A DNA stretch of 64,000 bases, taken from contig CP058414.1 in the NCBI GenBank assembly GCA_013391845.1, positions 728,501 to 792,500 on the forward strand. Reading direction: 5' to 3'. A program made the position numbers and the translations under genes. This document shows, in pieces, positions 47,672 to 56,851 of the stretch. The notes beneath the pieces were generated by a model. It was not told the DNA's origin. It saw only the letters and a program-made list of their open reading frames with translations, and did not search any database. The DNA comes from Pseudoalteromonas shioyasakiensis. GTDB lineage: Bacteria > Pseudomonadota > Gammaproteobacteria > Enterobacterales > Alteromonadaceae. Positions within the stretch are counted from its first letter, which is position 1. The number at the start of each line of letters is the position of its first letter.

Positions 47672-48382
47672 TTAAACGAGAGCGATTACAGTCCAAATAC
47701 CGTAAATAACAATACTTGGTAGAGCTGCAAACAGTAGCGCTTTATTGAAAGTAAAATTAGTCCAGCACTTCAAACCGATAGCTGCGATGAAAATGCTCCA
47801 AATAGAAAAGATATTTAGGCTCTCCAATAAGGTGTAGAATGGATGGCCAATTTCTAAGCCAATTAAAAGTTGGTTAATCGAAGCATAGTTAAATAATGTC
47901 TGTGAAATTTGGTCGGTACTTGCAGTTAATACTAAAATGAGCAAACCGAGGCTTGATATAATCATTGGCATCATGGTCCACACACCAAAGCCATACCAAG
48001 CACCATAACCATAGTTAGCTTCTGGGTCTTGCTTAGATACAAATAAGTAGTAGCCTGCCATCAGAGCATTAATAACAGCCAAACCAATGATGCCACCAAA
48101 GATGGCAAACCAAACCTGCATATCTATGGTTTGCTCCATGCTTTGGCGAATCATTTTTTGCTCAGCAATAGTGGCATCAACACTGGCGGCTGCCACTTGT
48201 TGATCGATTAAAAATTGCGGGTCAGCTTTATTATAAAAAGCAAACATGCTGGCGGCGAGAATGCCGGCAAGTAAAATAAAGGCAACAAAAGACCAACCTT
48301 TTGCTTCTTTTAAACCATTAAAGGCTTTACTCGGGCTGATAAAAATATCAACCAATGCGGTCATTACATTTGATGATTTCAT
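47672..48382 (-). CDS. Yip1-family membrane protein
   Basis: A 236-aa protein with a cytosolic N-terminus (ALVDIFISPSKAFNGLKEAK, typical of Yip1-domain proteins) and about five transmembrane segments. It lies 48 bp upstream of the MacA-like gene, same strand, and so probably leads the export operon. Function in bacteria unknown; the linkage suggests an accessory role. Confidence 0.78.
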   Translation of the reverse strand: MKSSNVMTALVDIFISPSKAFNGLKEAKGWSFVAFILLAGILAASMFAFYNKADPQFLIDQQVAAASVDATIAEQKMIRQSMEQTIDMQVWFAIFGGIIGLAVINALMAGYYLFVSKQDPEANYGYGAWYGFGVWTMMPMIISSLGLLILVLTASTDQISQTLFNYASINQLLIGLEIGHPFYTLLESLNIFSIWSIFIAAIGLKCWTNFTFNKALLFAALPSIVIYGIWTVIALV

Positions 48383-48549
48383 TTTTTATTCCTTGTTTTA
48401 TAACATTTGTTTTTAGGTACTAAAATATCCTGTTTAGTAACAAATTAGCAATTTGTTTTGTAACTGTATGTTAACAGCTGTGATTAGTAAATCTGTGATA
48501 TGGTTAAAGGATTAATTTGAATCGAACTTATTAGGAAAAGTAGGTCGTT

Positions 48550-49446
48550 ATGGTGAATAGCAATGGTCGTTGTATTGATGAGTTGGTATTAGGATTCTGG
48601 CGCTTGTTAGATTGGCAGGTAACGCCCCAGCAATGCTTAAGTTTTTTAGAAAATGCAATCGATATGGGAGTTTCACATACCGATCATGCTGACATCTACG
48701 GTGAATACGGTTGTGAAGCTGAATTTGGTAAAGCACTTAAACTAAAACCAAGTATTCGTGATGAAATCAAAATCATCACTAAATGTGGTATTAAGCCTGC
48801 GTTTGCAAGCCTAGGATTACAAGGCAAAGCAAACCACTATGATTCAAGTGCCGCGCATATTATTGCCTCAGCACAGCAGTCACTAAAAAACTTCAACACT
48901 GATCGTTTAGATGTATTACTTATTCATCGCCCTGATTACTTGATGAATGCGGATGAAATGGCACAAGCATTTAATACCCTAAAAGCAAATGGTGATGTGA
49001 TTGACTTTGGTGTATCTAACTTTACGCCATCACAACTTAGCTTGTTACAGTCGCGTTTAGACTTTGAGCTTGTAACTAATCAAATTGAGTTTTCACCTTA
49101 CGAAATGAAAGCCCTTGATGATGGCAGCTTAGACCAATGCCAGTTGCTCGATATCAAACCTATGCTTTGGTCACCATTGGCAGGGGGGCGTTTATTCTCA
49201 AGTGATGATGAAAAAGCAGTGCGTTTACGTGCAGTGCTAGAGCAGGTTGGTGCTGAAATTGGTGCCACAGGCATTGATCAAGTTGTTTATGCTTGGTTGT
49301 TAATGCACCCGAGTGCACCGTCTGTGGTACTTGGTACGGGTAACATTGAACGTGTTAAATCAGCGGTTGAAGCTAAGCAGTTCTCTATGAGCCGTGAACA
49401 ATGGTATCGCATTTGGCAAGGCTCAACTGGTCATAGTGTGCCTTAA
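48550..49446 (+). CDS. Aldo/keto reductase (YdhF-like)
   Basis: A 298-aa NADPH-dependent oxidoreductase with a TIM barrel. The catalytic tetrad is recognisable: Asp and Tyr in DHADIYGEYG, Lys in IITKCGIK and His in LLIHRPDYLM. Length and layout match E. coli YdhF. Physiological substrate unknown. It stands alone, divergent from the export operon. Confidence 0.88.
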   Translation: MVNSNGRCIDELVLGFWRLLDWQVTPQQCLSFLENAIDMGVSHTDHADIYGEYGCEAEFGKALKLKPSIRDEIKIITKCGIKPAFASLGLQGKANHYDSSAAHIIASAQQSLKNFNTDRLDVLLIHRPDYLMNADEMAQAFNTLKANGDVIDFGVSNFTPSQLSLLQSRLDFELVTNQIEFSPYEMKALDDGSLDQCQLLDIKPMLWSPLAGGRLFSSDDEKAVRLRAVLEQVGAEIGATGIDQVVYAWLLMHPSAPSVVLGTGNIERVKSAVEAKQFSMSREQWYRIWQGSTGHSVP

Positions 49447-49466
49447 CGAATAGCCCTAAACGAGAA

Positions 49467-49484
49467 AAGGGCCTTACGGCCCTT
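49467..49484 (-). terminator. Terminator shared by the reductase and TorF genes
   Basis: Perfect seven-bp stem AAGGGCC (49467-49473) with GGCCCTT (49478-49484) and a four-base loop. On the minus strand TTTTC follows, serving the TorF gene; on the plus strand the T run is poor. Confidence 0.75.
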
Positions 49485-49509
49485 CGTGTTGCAGCAAGTA
49501 ACACATTCT

Positions 49510-50187
49510 TTATAAAGTGAAGTCAACCGCGTAAGCGACGTACACTTTTACATCTGAACCATCGATGTCATTGTCTGAAAGACCGAAAGTAAAGCCGTCT
49601 TTCGACACTGAAACGCCGTAGTCGATGATGTCATCATCACCAATGAAATCCCCTGAGTAATGACCTAAATGAAGGGCCATTTCTGCACCGGTACTGCCAA
49701 CTGGGAAGCTGTAGTCAGCATTTAAATAAAGTGAATCACCAAAGTCTGTACCGTCACCGCTAGCTGCTGATGTTGCTAGTACTGCTGCACCAAAGGTGAA
49801 GCTACCCATGCTAATGCTACCGTAGATTTCTGAGAAATCTGCATCTGTGTAAGATGCTGCATCTGGGTATGCATAATAAATGTAGCCAACATCGTAGCTA
49901 AAGGTTTCATTGATTTCACCGCCAAAACCAGCATAAAGGTCTAGCTCGTAAGTCATGTCGTCAGCCCAGCTAGCATTCGATACCCAAGTACCCGCATAAA
50001 AGCCAGATTCACTTGCGTAGTCGATACCACCTTGGATTGCAGCATCACCGCCAGTTTGCTCTTGACCACGCCATAAGTAATTTGACGTTGCCGCAGCGTT
50101 TGCTGTGACTTCCGCATAACTATATGTCGAGCTCAAAGTTAATAGCGCAAGAGCGCTTGCTGCGACCGTTTTTTTTAGTTTTAGCAT
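49510..50187 (-). CDS. TorF-family putative porin
   Basis: A 225-aa outer-membrane protein; signal peptide to about residue 25 (TYSYA), then the family opening ANAAATSNYLWRGQEQTGGD and alternating beta strands to a terminal AYAVDFTL. Belongs to the gcw_chp/TorF group of small barrels from proteobacteria. Solute unknown. The 287-bp region upstream holds only its promoter and the terminator of the next minus-strand gene. Confidence 0.85.
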   Translation of the reverse strand: MLKLKKTVAASALALLTLSSTYSYAEVTANAAATSNYLWRGQEQTGGDAAIQGGIDYASESGFYAGTWVSNASWADDMTYELDLYAGFGGEINETFSYDVGYIYYAYPDAASYTDADFSEIYGSISMGSFTFGAAVLATSAASGDGTDFGDSLYLNADYSFPVGSTGAEMALHLGHYSGDFIGDDDIIDYGVSVSKDGFTFGLSDNDIDGSDVKVYVAYAVDFTL

Positions 50188-50422
50188 GTTTCTGTATCCT
50201 GTTGTTATGTTGATTTTGTCCCATTTCAGATTGCAGTCTGGTTATTATTCGAGGACATTTATTATGTGTTGTCTGGATACGATGTTGCACTGGTTGTGCC
50301 AAGTTCATTTTGAATGGGATATTTTATGCTTAAATGCTTTAAAAACAGACTTCTAAGATGGCTTAATTGAAAAAATAGTGGATATTTGAATTGTTCATGC
50401 GCACTTGTGTGGTGCAAAAAAT

Positions 50423-50455
50423 AACCCGGTTGCACAATTGCGAAGCACCCGGGTT
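50423..50455 (-). terminator. Terminator of the 388-aa hypothetical gene
   Basis: AACCCGGTTGC (50423-50433) pairs with GCACCCGGGTT (50445-50455) apart from one mismatch; on the minus strand it is followed by TATTTTTTG. It lies 20 bp past the stop. Confidence 0.82.
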
Positions 50456-50474
50456 TCTCTTATTTGAGAGTGAC

Positions 50475-51641
50475 TTAGCCGAAAATCGCTCGCATCAGAC
50501 TAATAGTCTCTTCAACACTTCGGCCTTTTTCAACTTCACTGATGATTGAATCGCGCTTTGCTTTGATATGTTCAGGGATATCATCACTTGCTAATGCACG
50601 GTCTACCAGTATCTCAGCTGATTCTTTGCCACGGCGTACGGTCTTTTTACCTGCTGAGCTCGTAGTACTCTTAGGTTTGTTTAACAACTTAATATAGTTT
50701 GAGTTATCGGCGGTACTTTTATCTGCATAATAAAAGAAGCTAGGTAATAGGGCTTTAATTTCAACTAAAGATTGCTCAAGTTCATTTGCGGCGCTAGCCA
50801 TTTTGAACCAAGGCATATTATGGATTGCTTCTACAATATCTTGCCAGTAGCGCTCAAAATCACGGTTATTTAATTTGGTAATACCTAGTGCCCCACAAAG
50901 GGCATCAAGTTTACTATTTACGATTGGTGTAAACACATCAGGTCGGCGCATCGCAAGTAAGCGAGTTGCAGGAGCAAGCGTTGGCTTTTCATCGCTACCA
51001 TTAAATGCCATCAAGTATGCAACCATAAAGTGTTGATAATGCTCTTGGGTTATTTCGCCTTCAAGTGGAATGTGCGCTAAGGCTTCATCGAATGCACCAG
51101 GCAAATCACTCAACATTTGGTGAAAGCCTTTTGCGTTCTTCGTAGAAGCAAACCATTCAACATCGAAGTTATAGCTGCTTGGATCAAGCGACGCACTGTG
51201 TTTACCTGAAAACGCTAAACGGTCTTCAGGGATCATCTCTTTTAATGATTGTGATTTAATCGCTGCAATGTAATTAGCTAAACGTAGTTGCTCATCAAGT
51301 GCCACAAGCTCTTTATGCTGTTCGATGAAGCCTGCGATAACTGGCCATGGTGCAACTCTTAAGGTTTTTAATTGCAAAAAGCTGATGGCAGATATTAATA
51401 AGTCATGAAGTTTCTTAAGTGTCGGTAATTGCTTATCTTCTAATAGATCGTAGTTAATGCGATCGCGGCTTGCACTTAATAGCTCATAGCACCAGCCTAA
51501 AAAGTCTTCAGGGTGGTTTTCTACTTTAACTGCCATTAGGTTTAAGCTGATATCAGAGGCCTGCTTGAGGATGTTTTGATAAATTTGACTTTCTTGCTCG
51601 CCAAGCGCCATTTTTGACGGTGAAATAAGCAGTTTCTTCAT
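50475..51641 (-). CDS. Conserved-looking hypothetical protein, about 388 aa
   Basis: No family recognised. The protein is soluble, almost wholly helical in appearance, and acidic in the middle. A Lys/Ser/Thr-rich stretch near residues 325-345 (KPKSTTSSAGKKTVRRGKES) separates a small C-terminal helical domain. I start at 51641 (MKKLLISPSKM); the frame is open 28 codons further upstream without better support. Monocistronic with its own terminator, next to but not obviously linked with the XRE operon. Confidence 0.6.
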   Translation of the reverse strand: MKKLLISPSKMALGEQESQIYQNILKQASDISLNLMAVKVENHPEDFLGWCYELLSASRDRINYDLLEDKQLPTLKKLHDLLISAISFLQLKTLRVAPWPVIAGFIEQHKELVALDEQLRLANYIAAIKSQSLKEMIPEDRLAFSGKHSASLDPSSYNFDVEWFASTKNAKGFHQMLSDLPGAFDEALAHIPLEGEITQEHYQHFMVAYLMAFNGSDEKPTLAPATRLLAMRRPDVFTPIVNSKLDALCGALGITKLNNRDFERYWQDIVEAIHNMPWFKMASAANELEQSLVEIKALLPSFFYYADKSTADNSNYIKLLNKPKSTTSSAGKKTVRRGKESAEILVDRALASDDIPEHIKAKRDSIISEVEKGRSVEETISLMRAIFG

Positions 51642-51786
51642 GCTTAATCGATACTCCAGTTTTGACCAAATTAGGTTGTTTGATTTTAGTACACAGGGTG
51701 CAAAAACAACAGGGTCGTGCATCATACCGAAGTAATGAAATGATGCAATCTTACTGATAGAGCAAGATTGCGATTGACTTGATTAA

Positions 51787-51987
51787 TTAATCATTATCAT
51801 CAAGTGTAAATAATTGCTCAACGGTAAGTTCAAAGTGGGTTGCAATTTTTAACGCGATAATAACCGAAGGTATAAAGCGGCCTGTTTCGACTGTGCTAAT
51901 GGTTTTACGTGATACTGCAATGGCATCAGCGAGTTCTTGCTGCGATAAACCCTTCTCTTTACGGAATTTAGCGATATTATTTTCCAC
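51787..51987 (-). CDS. Small XRE-family transcriptional regulator
   Basis: A 66-aa protein that is almost only a helix-turn-helix: FRKEKGLSQQELADAIAVSR and KTISTVETGRFIPSVIIALK, then a short acidic tail. Very small XRE regulators of this YozG-like kind often sit beside a membrane protein, as here: its ATG follows the stop of the membrane gene by 8 bp. It probably represses the operon through the three dyads at 52439-52510. Confidence 0.85.
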   Translation of the reverse strand: MENNIAKFRKEKGLSQQELADAIAVSRKTISTVETGRFIPSVIIALKIATHFELTVEQLFTLDDND

Positions 51988-51995
51988 TATTATAC

Positions 51996-52415
51996 CTAGT
52001 CTCTACTCTGCCAAAGAATTGATACGCCGTATACTAAACACATTTGAGCGAGGTAAAATGTGGCCATCATGCTATGAGATACATTTAAAGCAAGGTCATC
52101 AGACAATAAAAAAATAACCCCCATGCTAAAAAGTAATCCAAGAACCACATGTTTATAAGCGATGGTATCAATTGTCTTTAAAAATTCATCGGTATACATA
52201 AGGCGATACCCAAGTTTCCATGTAAACCCACCTCTAATCACAAACATAAAAAATGAACCTAAAAAAGCGGCAGCGCCGATAAACAGTAAAGGTGCTGATG
52301 TTTGCTTAAGCATTGGGTAAACACTAATGAATAATAACGTAATTCCCATGAATATTGAAAACCATGCGTTATGGCTCATAAACTTTTCTTCCGTTTGTAT
52401 ATCTTGCTTAGACAT
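51996..52415 (-). CDS. Hypothetical membrane protein, partner of the XRE regulator
   Basis: A 139-aa protein with four predicted transmembrane helices (about 18-36, 42-60, 84-103, 110-132) and a short basic loop after the second. No family recognised. AAGGAAAAG before the ATG at 52415 is a good ribosome binding site. First gene of a two-gene operon with the XRE regulator. By analogy with similar pairs it may be a sensor or an effector of envelope stress, but nothing in the sequence decides this. Confidence 0.7.
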   Translation of the reverse strand: MSKQDIQTEEKFMSHNAWFSIFMGITLLFISVYPMLKQTSAPLLFIGAAAFLGSFFMFVIRGGFTWKLGYRLMYTDEFLKTIDTIAYKHVVLGLLFSMGVIFLLSDDLALNVSHSMMATFYLAQMCLVYGVSILWQSRD

Positions 52416-52438
52416 AATCTTTTCCTTTTTGATTTAAA

Positions 52439-52510
52439 TGTAACCTCTAGGTATCAATGTAACCCTAGGGTATCATTCGGTCAAGATTTATTTGTAACCT
52501 AAAGGTATCA
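52439..52510 (-). promoter_or_regulatory. Promoter with three 18-bp dyad operators of the membrane protein/XRE operon
   Basis: Three sites share TGTAACC-N4-GGTATCA: 52439-52456 (N4 TCTA), 52458-52475 (CTAG) and 52493-52510 (TAAA). Read on the minus strand, TTGACC (52479-52484) and TACATT (52456-52461) form a -35/-10 pair with a 17-bp spacer, and the second dyad lies inside that spacer. This is the layout expected for direct repression, most likely by the XRE protein of the same operon. Confidence 0.65.
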
Positions 52511-52640
52511 AAATATTTCAGCGCTGATTCATGTTCTTATACCTAAGCTTGTTTACAAACCTTTTTGTGGGTTGGGCAATGCATTTGCGCCTAACTCCCG
52601 CTATGATATGAACATTGTTTGCCCATTTTTAAGGATGATT

Positions 52641-54584
52641 ATGAAAACCTTACTGAAAGTTGTTGGTGTCATTTTCTTATTACTAATTGCATTAGTAGTC
52701 GCAGCACCATTCCTCATTCCTACAGACGCGATATTTAATAAAGTATCGGAGCAAGTAGAACAAACCACAGGTCGTAGTCTGACTATTAATGGCGATAAAA
52801 AGCTGTCGGTATTTCCATCATTAAAGCTAGAACTGAATGATGTAAACTTTGCCAATATGCAAACTGGTTCGCAAAAAAATATGGCAAGTATGCAGCAACT
52901 TGCTATCCGTATTCCTTGGATGTCGTTATTTGGCGGTGAGTTTAAGCTAGATAAATTTGTTATTAACGAACCAACGATTTTGTTAGAAACCGATAAAAAT
53001 GGTAAAGCAAACTGGCAGCTATTTGATGCGGTTGCAGAGCAACCACAGACTGAGCAGCAAAAGAGTTCTGGTGCCGTTAACTTACCAGATAACTTTGATA
53101 TTGAGCTTGGCGAAGTGGCAATTTATGGTGGTACCTTTACTTATCTAGACGGTAAAACTGGGGCAAAACAACAGATAAGTGATTTAGAGTTAGCCATTTT
53201 ATTACCTTCTCTTCGTAAAACCCTTGAGTTAAAAGGCGGTATTACCTATATGGGTGAGCGTTTTGATTTGGATGTAACGCTAGATACACCCGTAAAAGCG
53301 ATTGAGGGCGAAACCTTTAATGTCAGCACTGAGGTTGATTCACGCTTGATCGATTTGAATTTCAAAGGGGCAATTGCAGAAATGGGTAATGATGTGCAAG
53401 GGCTTCTATCTGTCAGTGGTGACTCAGTTAAAAACATTGCGAATTGGCAGGGTGTTGAGCTTAATGCTAAAGAGAATGCTTTCAATGCGTTTAATGTAAA
53501 AGGTTCAATGCATTTAAAAGGTGAGCAGTTTAAACTGGCTGAGCTACTTGCCACCCTAGATGAGCTACAAATTAAAGGTAAAAGCGATATTAAGCTTGGC
53601 GACCGTTTAGTTGTAAATGCCGATATTGATTTAGGCATGCTTGATTTAAACCCTTACTTACCTGAGGGGGTAGCTAAAGAAGAGCAAGCAGAACCAGCCT
53701 CAGATGCGCCAGCGCAGCCAATTGTTTGGGATGATACAACAATTGATATGAGCGGCCTAAATGCACTTGATGCAAATGTTGTTGTGCGTTCAAGTGGTTT
53801 AAAAGCAAATGATATTACACTTGGCGAAAACCAGTTAACAGTGAACCTTAAAAATGCAGTAGCTAACATCAGCTTAGATAAGTTTGTTGCATACGAAGGT
53901 AATGGCAAAGGTGTAATCACCGTTAACGCTAAGCAAACACCTTATAAAATTAGCACTAACTTTTCTTTAGATAAAATCGATGCACAGCCATTACTTACTG
54001 ATGCGGCCGGTTTCGATAAGTTAATGGGTAAAGGCTCTTTAAACTGGGATCTAACGACCACAGGTCAAAGTCAAAAAAGCTTTATTAATGCCCTTAACGG
54101 CAAGGTGGGCTTTGAGTTTGCAGATGGTGCAGTGAAAGGAGCCAACATTGCAGAGATGGTTCGTAAAGCTAAAGAGCTTATAAAAGGTAACTTAAGTGCG
54201 GTATCAGAAGGCCTGGATACTGGCTTTGATAACTCACAACAGACAGACTTCTCAGCACTTAAAGGTAGTTTTGTATTCACAAATGGTATTGGTGAAAATA
54301 CAGACTTATCTCTATTAAGTCCGCTTATTCGTATTACCGGCTCAGGTAAGATTGATTTACCAATGACCACTGTAGACTACCGTTTAGTGACGGGGATTGT
54401 TGATTCAATCGAAGGGCAGGGTACGACAGATGACAGCACTGGGTTTAAAATTCCTCTGCGTATAAAAGGCCCATTCCATGATGTAGGTTATAGCTTAGAT
54501 GTGAGTGAGGCTGCTAAAGAAGAAGTGAAAGAAAAAGCAAAAGATAAAATAAAAGACAAATTAAAAGGTCTATTTGGAAATTAA
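52641..54584 (+). CDS. AsmA-family protein
   Basis: About 647 aa. An N-terminal membrane anchor (MKTLLKVVGVIFLLLIALVV) is followed by the AsmA N domain (FNKVSEQVEQTTGRSLTING, FPSLKLELNDVNF) and a long repeated beta structure; the C-terminal AsmA_2-like region (about 460-620) ends in a Lys-rich tail. AsmA-like proteins are inner-membrane bridge proteins affecting outer-membrane lipid balance. Start at 52641 chosen because AAGGA precedes it; codons upstream lack one. It directly precedes the spc operon. Confidence 0.88.
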   Translation: MKTLLKVVGVIFLLLIALVVAAPFLIPTDAIFNKVSEQVEQTTGRSLTINGDKKLSVFPSLKLELNDVNFANMQTGSQKNMASMQQLAIRIPWMSLFGGEFKLDKFVINEPTILLETDKNGKANWQLFDAVAEQPQTEQQKSSGAVNLPDNFDIELGEVAIYGGTFTYLDGKTGAKQQISDLELAILLPSLRKTLELKGGITYMGERFDLDVTLDTPVKAIEGETFNVSTEVDSRLIDLNFKGAIAEMGNDVQGLLSVSGDSVKNIANWQGVELNAKENAFNAFNVKGSMHLKGEQFKLAELLATLDELQIKGKSDIKLGDRLVVNADIDLGMLDLNPYLPEGVAKEEQAEPASDAPAQPIVWDDTTIDMSGLNALDANVVVRSSGLKANDITLGENQLTVNLKNAVANISLDKFVAYEGNGKGVITVNAKQTPYKISTNFSLDKIDAQPLLTDAAGFDKLMGKGSLNWDLTTTGQSQKSFINALNGKVGFEFADGAVKGANIAEMVRKAKELIKGNLSAVSEGLDTGFDNSQQTDFSALKGSFVFTNGIGENTDLSLLSPLIRITGSGKIDLPMTTVDYRLVTGIVDSIEGQGTTDDSTGFKIPLRIKGPFHDVGYSLDVSEAAKEEVKEKAKDKIKDKLKGLFGN

Positions 54585-54604
54585 TAAAATTTAATTAAAG
54601 TCAA

Positions 54605-54636
54605 AAACAGGGCGCATTAGCGCCCTGTTTGTTTTA
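54605..54636 (+). terminator. Rho-independent terminator after the asmA-family gene
   Basis: Perfect 11-bp stem AAACAGGGCGC (54605-54615) with its complement (54620-54630), four-base loop, then a T-rich tail. It insulates the ribosomal protein operon from the gene upstream. Confidence 0.9.
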
Positions 54637-54737
54637 TAATCAATAACAAACCAGCAAGTCGCTGTAATTCCTTAATGCAAGCAGCACGATTAATTCCAAA
54701 TTAATTAAAAAATAACCTACCACTTCCTTGTCATTGC

Positions 54738-54746
54738 TGCTACAAT
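54738..54746 (+). promoter_or_regulatory. Candidate extended -10 promoter of the spc operon
   Basis: TGCTACAAT is an extended -10 element, followed by a GC-rich stretch (TGCCCGCCC) as in promoters under stringent control. It is about 110 bp before rplN and after the upstream terminator. No good -35 is placed at the right distance, so the call is tentative. Confidence 0.4.
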
Positions 54747-54858
54747 TGCCCGCCCTTAAGAGACAACTTGCTTGTTTTTTGAGTGGAATTTAACCGAAAT
54801 GTCTTGATTTTAAACAGAATTAAGGCGTGTTGTAATTTCTACACCGGAGGTCATTAAC

Positions 54859-55227
54859 ATGATCCAAATGCAAACTCAGCTGGACGTTGCTGATAACAGC
54901 GGCGCTCGCAAAGTGCAGTGTATTAAAGTCCTTGGCGGTTCGCACCGTCGCTATGCAGCGGTTGGCGATATCATCAAAGTTTCTGTAAAAGAAGCTATTC
55001 CTCGCGGTAAAGTGAAGAAAGGTGATGTTAAAAACGCGGTAGTTGTGCGTACTAAAAAAGGCGTTCGTCGTCCGGACGGTTCTTTGATCCGTTTCGATAG
55101 CAATGCGGCTGTTATCTTAAATGATAACTTACAGCCAATTGGTACTCGTATCTTCGGCCCTGTGACTCGTGAACTTCGTACTGAAAAGTTCATGAAAATC
55201 GTTTCACTAGCACCAGAAGTACTATAA
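54859..55227 (+). CDS. rplN: 50S ribosomal protein L14
   Basis: A 122-aa protein that matches L14 throughout ([20 protein letters not shown] to the end), at the full bacterial length. It binds 23S rRNA at the subunit interface. First gene of the spc operon here, preceded by a strong CGGAGG ribosome binding site. In E. coli it follows rpsQ; here asmA lies upstream. Confidence 0.97.
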   Translation: MIQMQTQLDVADNSGARKVQCIKVLGGSHRRYAAVGDIIKVSVKEAIPRGKVKKGDVKNAVVVRTKKGVRRPDGSLIRFDSNAAVILNDNLQPIGTRIFGPVTRELRTEKFMKIVSLAPEVL

Positions 55228-55237
55228 GGAGTCTATC

Positions 55238-55552
55238 ATGGCAGCAAAAATCCGTCGTGATGACGAAGTAATCGTACTAGCCGGTAAAGACAAAGGTAAG
55301 CGCGGTAAAGTGCTTTCAGTTGTTACTGAGTCTGGTCGAGTATTTGTCGAAGGCATCAACTTAATCAAGAAGCACCAAAAGCCGGTTCCACAGTTGAACC
55401 AAGCTGGCGGTATTGTTGAGAAAGAAGCGTCTATCGACGTATCAAACGTTGCGATCTACAACTCGGAAACGGGTAAAGCAGATCGTGTAGGTTTCAAGAT
55501 TGAAGATGGTAAGAAATTACGTATCTTTAAATCTACTGGTAAAACTATCTAA
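55238..55552 (+). CDS. rplX: 50S ribosomal protein L24
   Basis: A 104-aa protein with an N-terminal KOW motif ([18 protein letters not shown]), which starts 50S assembly on 23S rRNA near the tunnel exit. Ten bp after rplN with AAGGAG before the ATG. Normal length. Confidence 0.97.
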   Translation: MAAKIRRDDEVIVLAGKDKGKRGKVLSVVTESGRVFVEGINLIKKHQKPVPQLNQAGGIVEKEASIDVSNVAIYNSETGKADRVGFKIEDGKKLRIFKSTGKTI

Positions 55553-55568
55553 TAGTTGGAGTAGAATG

Positions 55569-56108
55569 ATGGCGAAACTGCATGAAGTATATAAAGACAA
55601 AGTAGTCGCTGAACTTCAAGAGAAGTTTGGTTTCAGCTCTGTCATGCAAGTCCCTCAGATCGAAAAGATCACATTAAACATGGGTGTGGGCGAAGCTCTA
55701 GCTGACAAGAAGATCTTAGATAACGCTGTTGCGGATCTAGAAGCAATCTCTGGTCAGAAACCTCTAATCACTAAAGCACGCAAATCAGTTGCAGGCTTCA
55801 AAGTGCGTGAAGGTTACCCAATTGGTTGTAAAGTAACCCTACGTGGCGAGCGTATGTGGGACTTTTTTGAGCGTTTGGTTTCAATCGCTATCCCGCGTAT
55901 CCGTGACTTCCGTGGTGTAAGTGCTAAGTCTTTTGATGGACGTGGTAACTACAGCATGGGCGTACGTGAGCAAATCATCTTCCCAGAAATTGATTATGAT
56001 AAAGTAGACCGTGTTCGCGGTATGGATATCACAATCACTACTTCTGCGAAAACAGATGATGAAGGCCGTGCGTTGTTAGAAGCGTTTAACTTCCCATTCA
56101 AGAAATAA
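55569..56108 (+). CDS. rplE: 50S ribosomal protein L5
   Basis: A 179-aa protein starting [13 protein letters not shown], the normal L5 start; ATGs just before (55566) and an open frame further up are ignored because GGAG at 55558-55561 fits the start at 55569. L5 binds 5S rRNA and the P-site tRNA. Sixteen bp after rplX. Confidence 0.97.
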   Translation: MAKLHEVYKDKVVAELQEKFGFSSVMQVPQIEKITLNMGVGEALADKKILDNAVADLEAISGQKPLITKARKSVAGFKVREGYPIGCKVTLRGERMWDFFERLVSIAIPRIRDFRGVSAKSFDGRGNYSMGVREQIIFPEIDYDKVDRVRGMDITITTSAKTDDEGRALLEAFNFPFKK

Positions 56109-56118
56109 GGGTAGGGTT

Positions 56119-56424
56119 ATGGCAAAGAATTCTATGAAAGCGCGCGAAGCAAAGCGCACTAAATTAGTTGCTCAGTATGCTGAAAAGCGTGCGGCACTAA
56201 AAGCTATCATCAGTGATGTAAATACATCTGACGATGATCGTTGGGACGCGGTATTAAAGCTACAAGCTTTACCACGTGATTCTAGCTCTTCACGTCAACG
56301 TAATCGTTGTAACGTTACGGGCCGCCCACATGGTTACCTTCGCAAATTCGGCATGAGCCGTATCAAAGTTCGCGAAGCAGCTATGCGCGGTGAAATTCCT
56401 GGCCTTAAAAAGGCTAGCTGGTAA
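56119..56424 (+). CDS. rpsN: 30S ribosomal protein S14
   Basis: A 101-aa S14 of the long, zinc-free type: the C-terminal [20 protein letters not shown] keeps only one cysteine instead of the CxxC pairs of the zinc form. It contacts the head of 16S rRNA. Ten bp after rplE. Confidence 0.97.
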   Translation: MAKNSMKAREAKRTKLVAQYAEKRAALKAIISDVNTSDDDRWDAVLKLQALPRDSSSSRQRNRCNVTGRPHGYLRKFGMSRIKVREAAMRGEIPGLKKASW

Positions 56425-56445
56425 TAGTATCACGGGAGTAAGACT

Positions 56446-56838
56446 ATGAGCTTGCAAGATCCTATTGCGGATTTGTTTACACGTATCCGTAACGGTCAGT
56501 CAGCGAAGAAAGTATCAGTAACGATGCCAACTTCAAAACTGAAAGTAGCAGTAGCTAAAGTATTAAAAGATGAAGGTTATATCGCAGATTACGCTGTAAG
56601 CGGTGAAGCGAAGCCTGAGCTTTCTATCGATTTAAAATATTTCGAAGGCAAAGCTGTTATTGAAAATATCCAGCGTGTTAGCCGCCCTGGTCTACGTATC
56701 TATAAGAAACGTGACGAATTACCAAAGGTAATGGGTGGTCTTGGTATCGCTATCGTATCAACTTCTAAAGGCCTAATGACAGACCGCGCAGCACGTAGTG
56801 CCGGCGTTGGTGGTGAGATCATTGGCTTTGTAGCTTAA
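56446..56838 (+). CDS. rpsH: 30S ribosomal protein S8
   Basis: A 130-aa S8 ([21 protein letters not shown]-terminal [19 protein letters not shown]). It binds the central domain of 16S rRNA and in E. coli represses the spc operon by binding mRNA near the rplE start. Whether the same mRNA site exists here was not folded. Confidence 0.97.
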   Translation: MSLQDPIADLFTRIRNGQSAKKVSVTMPTSKLKVAVAKVLKDEGYIADYAVSGEAKPELSIDLKYFEGKAVIENIQRVSRPGLRIYKKRDELPKVMGGLGIAIVSTSKGLMTDRAARSAGVGGEIIGFVA

Positions 56839-56851
56839 TCGGAGGGGAACT

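Noticed and set aside
51787..52415. XRE gene and membrane protein as a toxin-antitoxin pair
   Set aside because: The membrane protein is 139 aa with four helices and a normal loop pattern, unlike small toxic peptides, and the XRE protein lacks an extra neutralising domain.
52439..52510. Three short repeats as a CRISPR or iteron origin
   Set aside because: Only three 18-bp dyads, unevenly spaced within a promoter next to an XRE gene; operators explain them better, and no replication gene is near.
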